Part shown: positions 13,155 to 14,105 of the stretch, piece by piece
Layout: each line of letters begins with the position of its first letter
Numbering within the stretch: position 1 is the first letter of the stretch
Assembly: GCA_021802745.1 (NCBI GenBank)
Contig: JAJZRK010000072.1
Coordinates: 1 to 14,105, forward strand
DNA length: 14,105 nucleotides
Source of the DNA: a bacterium
GTDB taxonomy: Bacteria; Gemmatimonadota; Gemmatimonadetes; Gemmatimonadales; Gemmatimonadaceae
Direction: 5' to 3'
Notes under the pieces: model-generated
Databases searched by the model: none
What the model saw: only the letters and a program-made list of their open reading frames with translations
Told to the model about the DNA's origin: nothing
Translations under genes and position numbers: made by a program

Positions 13155-14105
13155 TTACTGCACCGCATTAATCATATCAAAGATCGGCAAGTAGCACGCC
13201 ACCACCATGCCGCCGACCACCACGCCCAGGAACACGATCATGATCGGCTCCATCGCGGCGAGCAGCGCGCCCACCGCGGCGTCCACCTCTTCGTCGTAGA
13301 AGTCGGCGATCTTGCTGAGCATTTCGTCCAGGCCGCCGGTCTGCTCGCCCACGGCGATCATCGAGATCACCATCGGCGGGAAGACGTTGCTCTTGGCGAG
13401 CGGCGCGGAAATCGTGTCGCCGCCGGCAATGGACGACCGCGACTGCATGATCGCGTCGTGGATGACGCGATTGCCGGCCGTCTTCGCCGTGATCTCGAGG
13501 CCGTCGAGGATGCTCACGCCCGAGCTGATGAGCGTGCCGAGCGTGCGGGTGAAGCGCGACACGGCCGACTTGCGCAGCACGTCGCCGAGCACCGGCATCT
13601 GCAGCAGCAGCTTGTCGAGCGTCAGCTTGCCGCCCGGGGTGGCATAGTACTTCTTGATGGCCCAGACGGCCGCGTATCCGCCGCCGCCGAGCAGCCACCA
13701 GTAGGCCTTGAGCGCGTTGGACAGCCCGATGACGATGCGCGTCGGGAGCGGCAGCGCGAGGCCGACACTCGCGAACATCCCCTGGAAGACGGGAATCACG
13801 AAGATGAGCAGCACGACGACGGCGATGGCGGCGACGCTCATGATCACGCCGGGGTAGATCATCGCCCCCTTCACCTTGCGCACCAAGGCGTCGTTCTTTT
13901 CCATGAACGTCGCCAGGCGCATGAGAATCGTGTCGAGAATACCGCCCGCCTCGCCGGCCGCCACCATGTTCACGTACAGGTCCGTGAACGCGTTCGGGTG
14001 CTTGGCGAGCGCGTCGGCCACCGTGTGGCCCGACTCGACGTCGACCACCACCTGCCGCGTCACCGCGGCCAGCGACTTGTTCTCCGTCTGTTTGCTGAGG
14101 ATGTC
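13155..14105 (-). CDS. pilC: Type IV pilus inner-membrane platform protein PilC / GspF (partial)
   Basis: The C-terminal 316 residues of an inner-membrane assembly protein for type IV pili are visible; the start lies beyond the right edge. The frame is open through the edge (DILSKQTENKSLAA precedes the GTG at 14063, which is therefore internal). Two T2SSF domains are recognisable. The end of the first has GEAGGILDTILMRLATFMEK and membrane segments AAIAVVVLLIFVIP and WWLLGGGGYAAVWAI. The second has SRFTRTLGTLISSGVSILDGL and VGEQTGGLDEMLSKIADFYDEEVDAAV. The terminal segment MEPIMIVFLGVVVGGMVVACYLPIF ends in DMINAVQ. The coding sequence is intact to its stop; the transposon lies about 10 bp further on. 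A pilB/pilT neighbour upstream would be typical but is outside the window. Confidence 0.96.
   Translation of the reverse strand, partial: DILSKQTENKSLAAVTRQVVVDVESGHTVADALAKHPNAFTDLYVNMVAAGEAGGILDTILMRLATFMEKNDALVRKVKGAMIYPGVIMSVAAIAVVVLLIFVIPVFQGMFASVGLALPLPTRIVIGLSNALKAYWWLLGGGGYAAVWAIKKYYATPGGKLTLDKLLLQMPVLGDVLRKSAVSRFTRTLGTLISSGVSILDGLEITAKTAGNRVIHDAIMQSRSSIAGGDTISAPLAKSNVFPPMVISMIAVGEQTGGLDEMLSKIADFYDEEVDAAVGALLAAMEPIMIVFLGVVVGGMVVACYLPIFDMINAVQ

Overview
The window is GC-rich bacterial DNA. It carries an FtsX-type permease of the 'ADOP' kind (long, duplicated MacB-like permeases seen mostly in Acidobacteria and Gemmatimonadota), a PadR regulator and a type IV pilus pilC gene. I infer a Gemmatimonadota or Acidobacteriota host; this rests on gene families only.

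Nearly the whole window is one mobile element of about 12.96 kb (roughly 185-13146), inserted in a chromosomal pilus locus. Outside it are the 3' part of pilC (from beyond the right edge to 13155, minus strand) and, at the left edge, the first codons of the next minus-strand gene (59 to below 1). The element begins and ends with a 13-bp perfect inverted repeat. Three 20-bp repeats of consensus GGACAACCATAACTGACGCA lie at each end in opposite orientation, and an 8-bp direct repeat CACTCTGC spans the junctions (5-bp duplication ACTCT if the cuts are symmetric and the spacing is that usual for the family). Insertion was about 10 bp past the pilC stop codon.

Left half, minus strand: a tight operon of a DDE transposase (TniA/TnsB type, D-D(35)-E, 5618-3459), an AAA+ ATPase (TniB/TnsC type, 3415-2435) and a translationally coupled 681-residue protein (2438-393). 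The third protein sits where TniQ/TnsD would be but has no TniQ features. It looks like tandem winged helices followed by HEAT-like repeats, and it is the best candidate for something undescribed. No TnsA, TniQ or resolvase is visible.

Middle: an AT-rich divergent control region (5619-5776) with a transposase promoter and a perfect 13-bp palindrome at its predicted transcription start. A small Xre-type regulator (5777-6082) diverges from it. After a hairpin terminator comes a ParB-domain/MT-A70 adenine methyltransferase fusion (6176-7405).

Right half, minus strand: a cargo operon for a MacAB-like tripartite ABC efflux system, in the order permease (12807-10189), PadR regulator (10179-9835), membrane-fusion adaptor (9773-8505), ATPase (8457-7756). 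It is transcribed inward from the right end. Both element ends also carry large subterminal hairpins (314-347 and 13003-13041).

Taken together, TniA/TniB with the 681-residue protein would move the element, Xre would restrain it, the ParB-methyltransferase is an accessory, and the efflux operon is the cargo.
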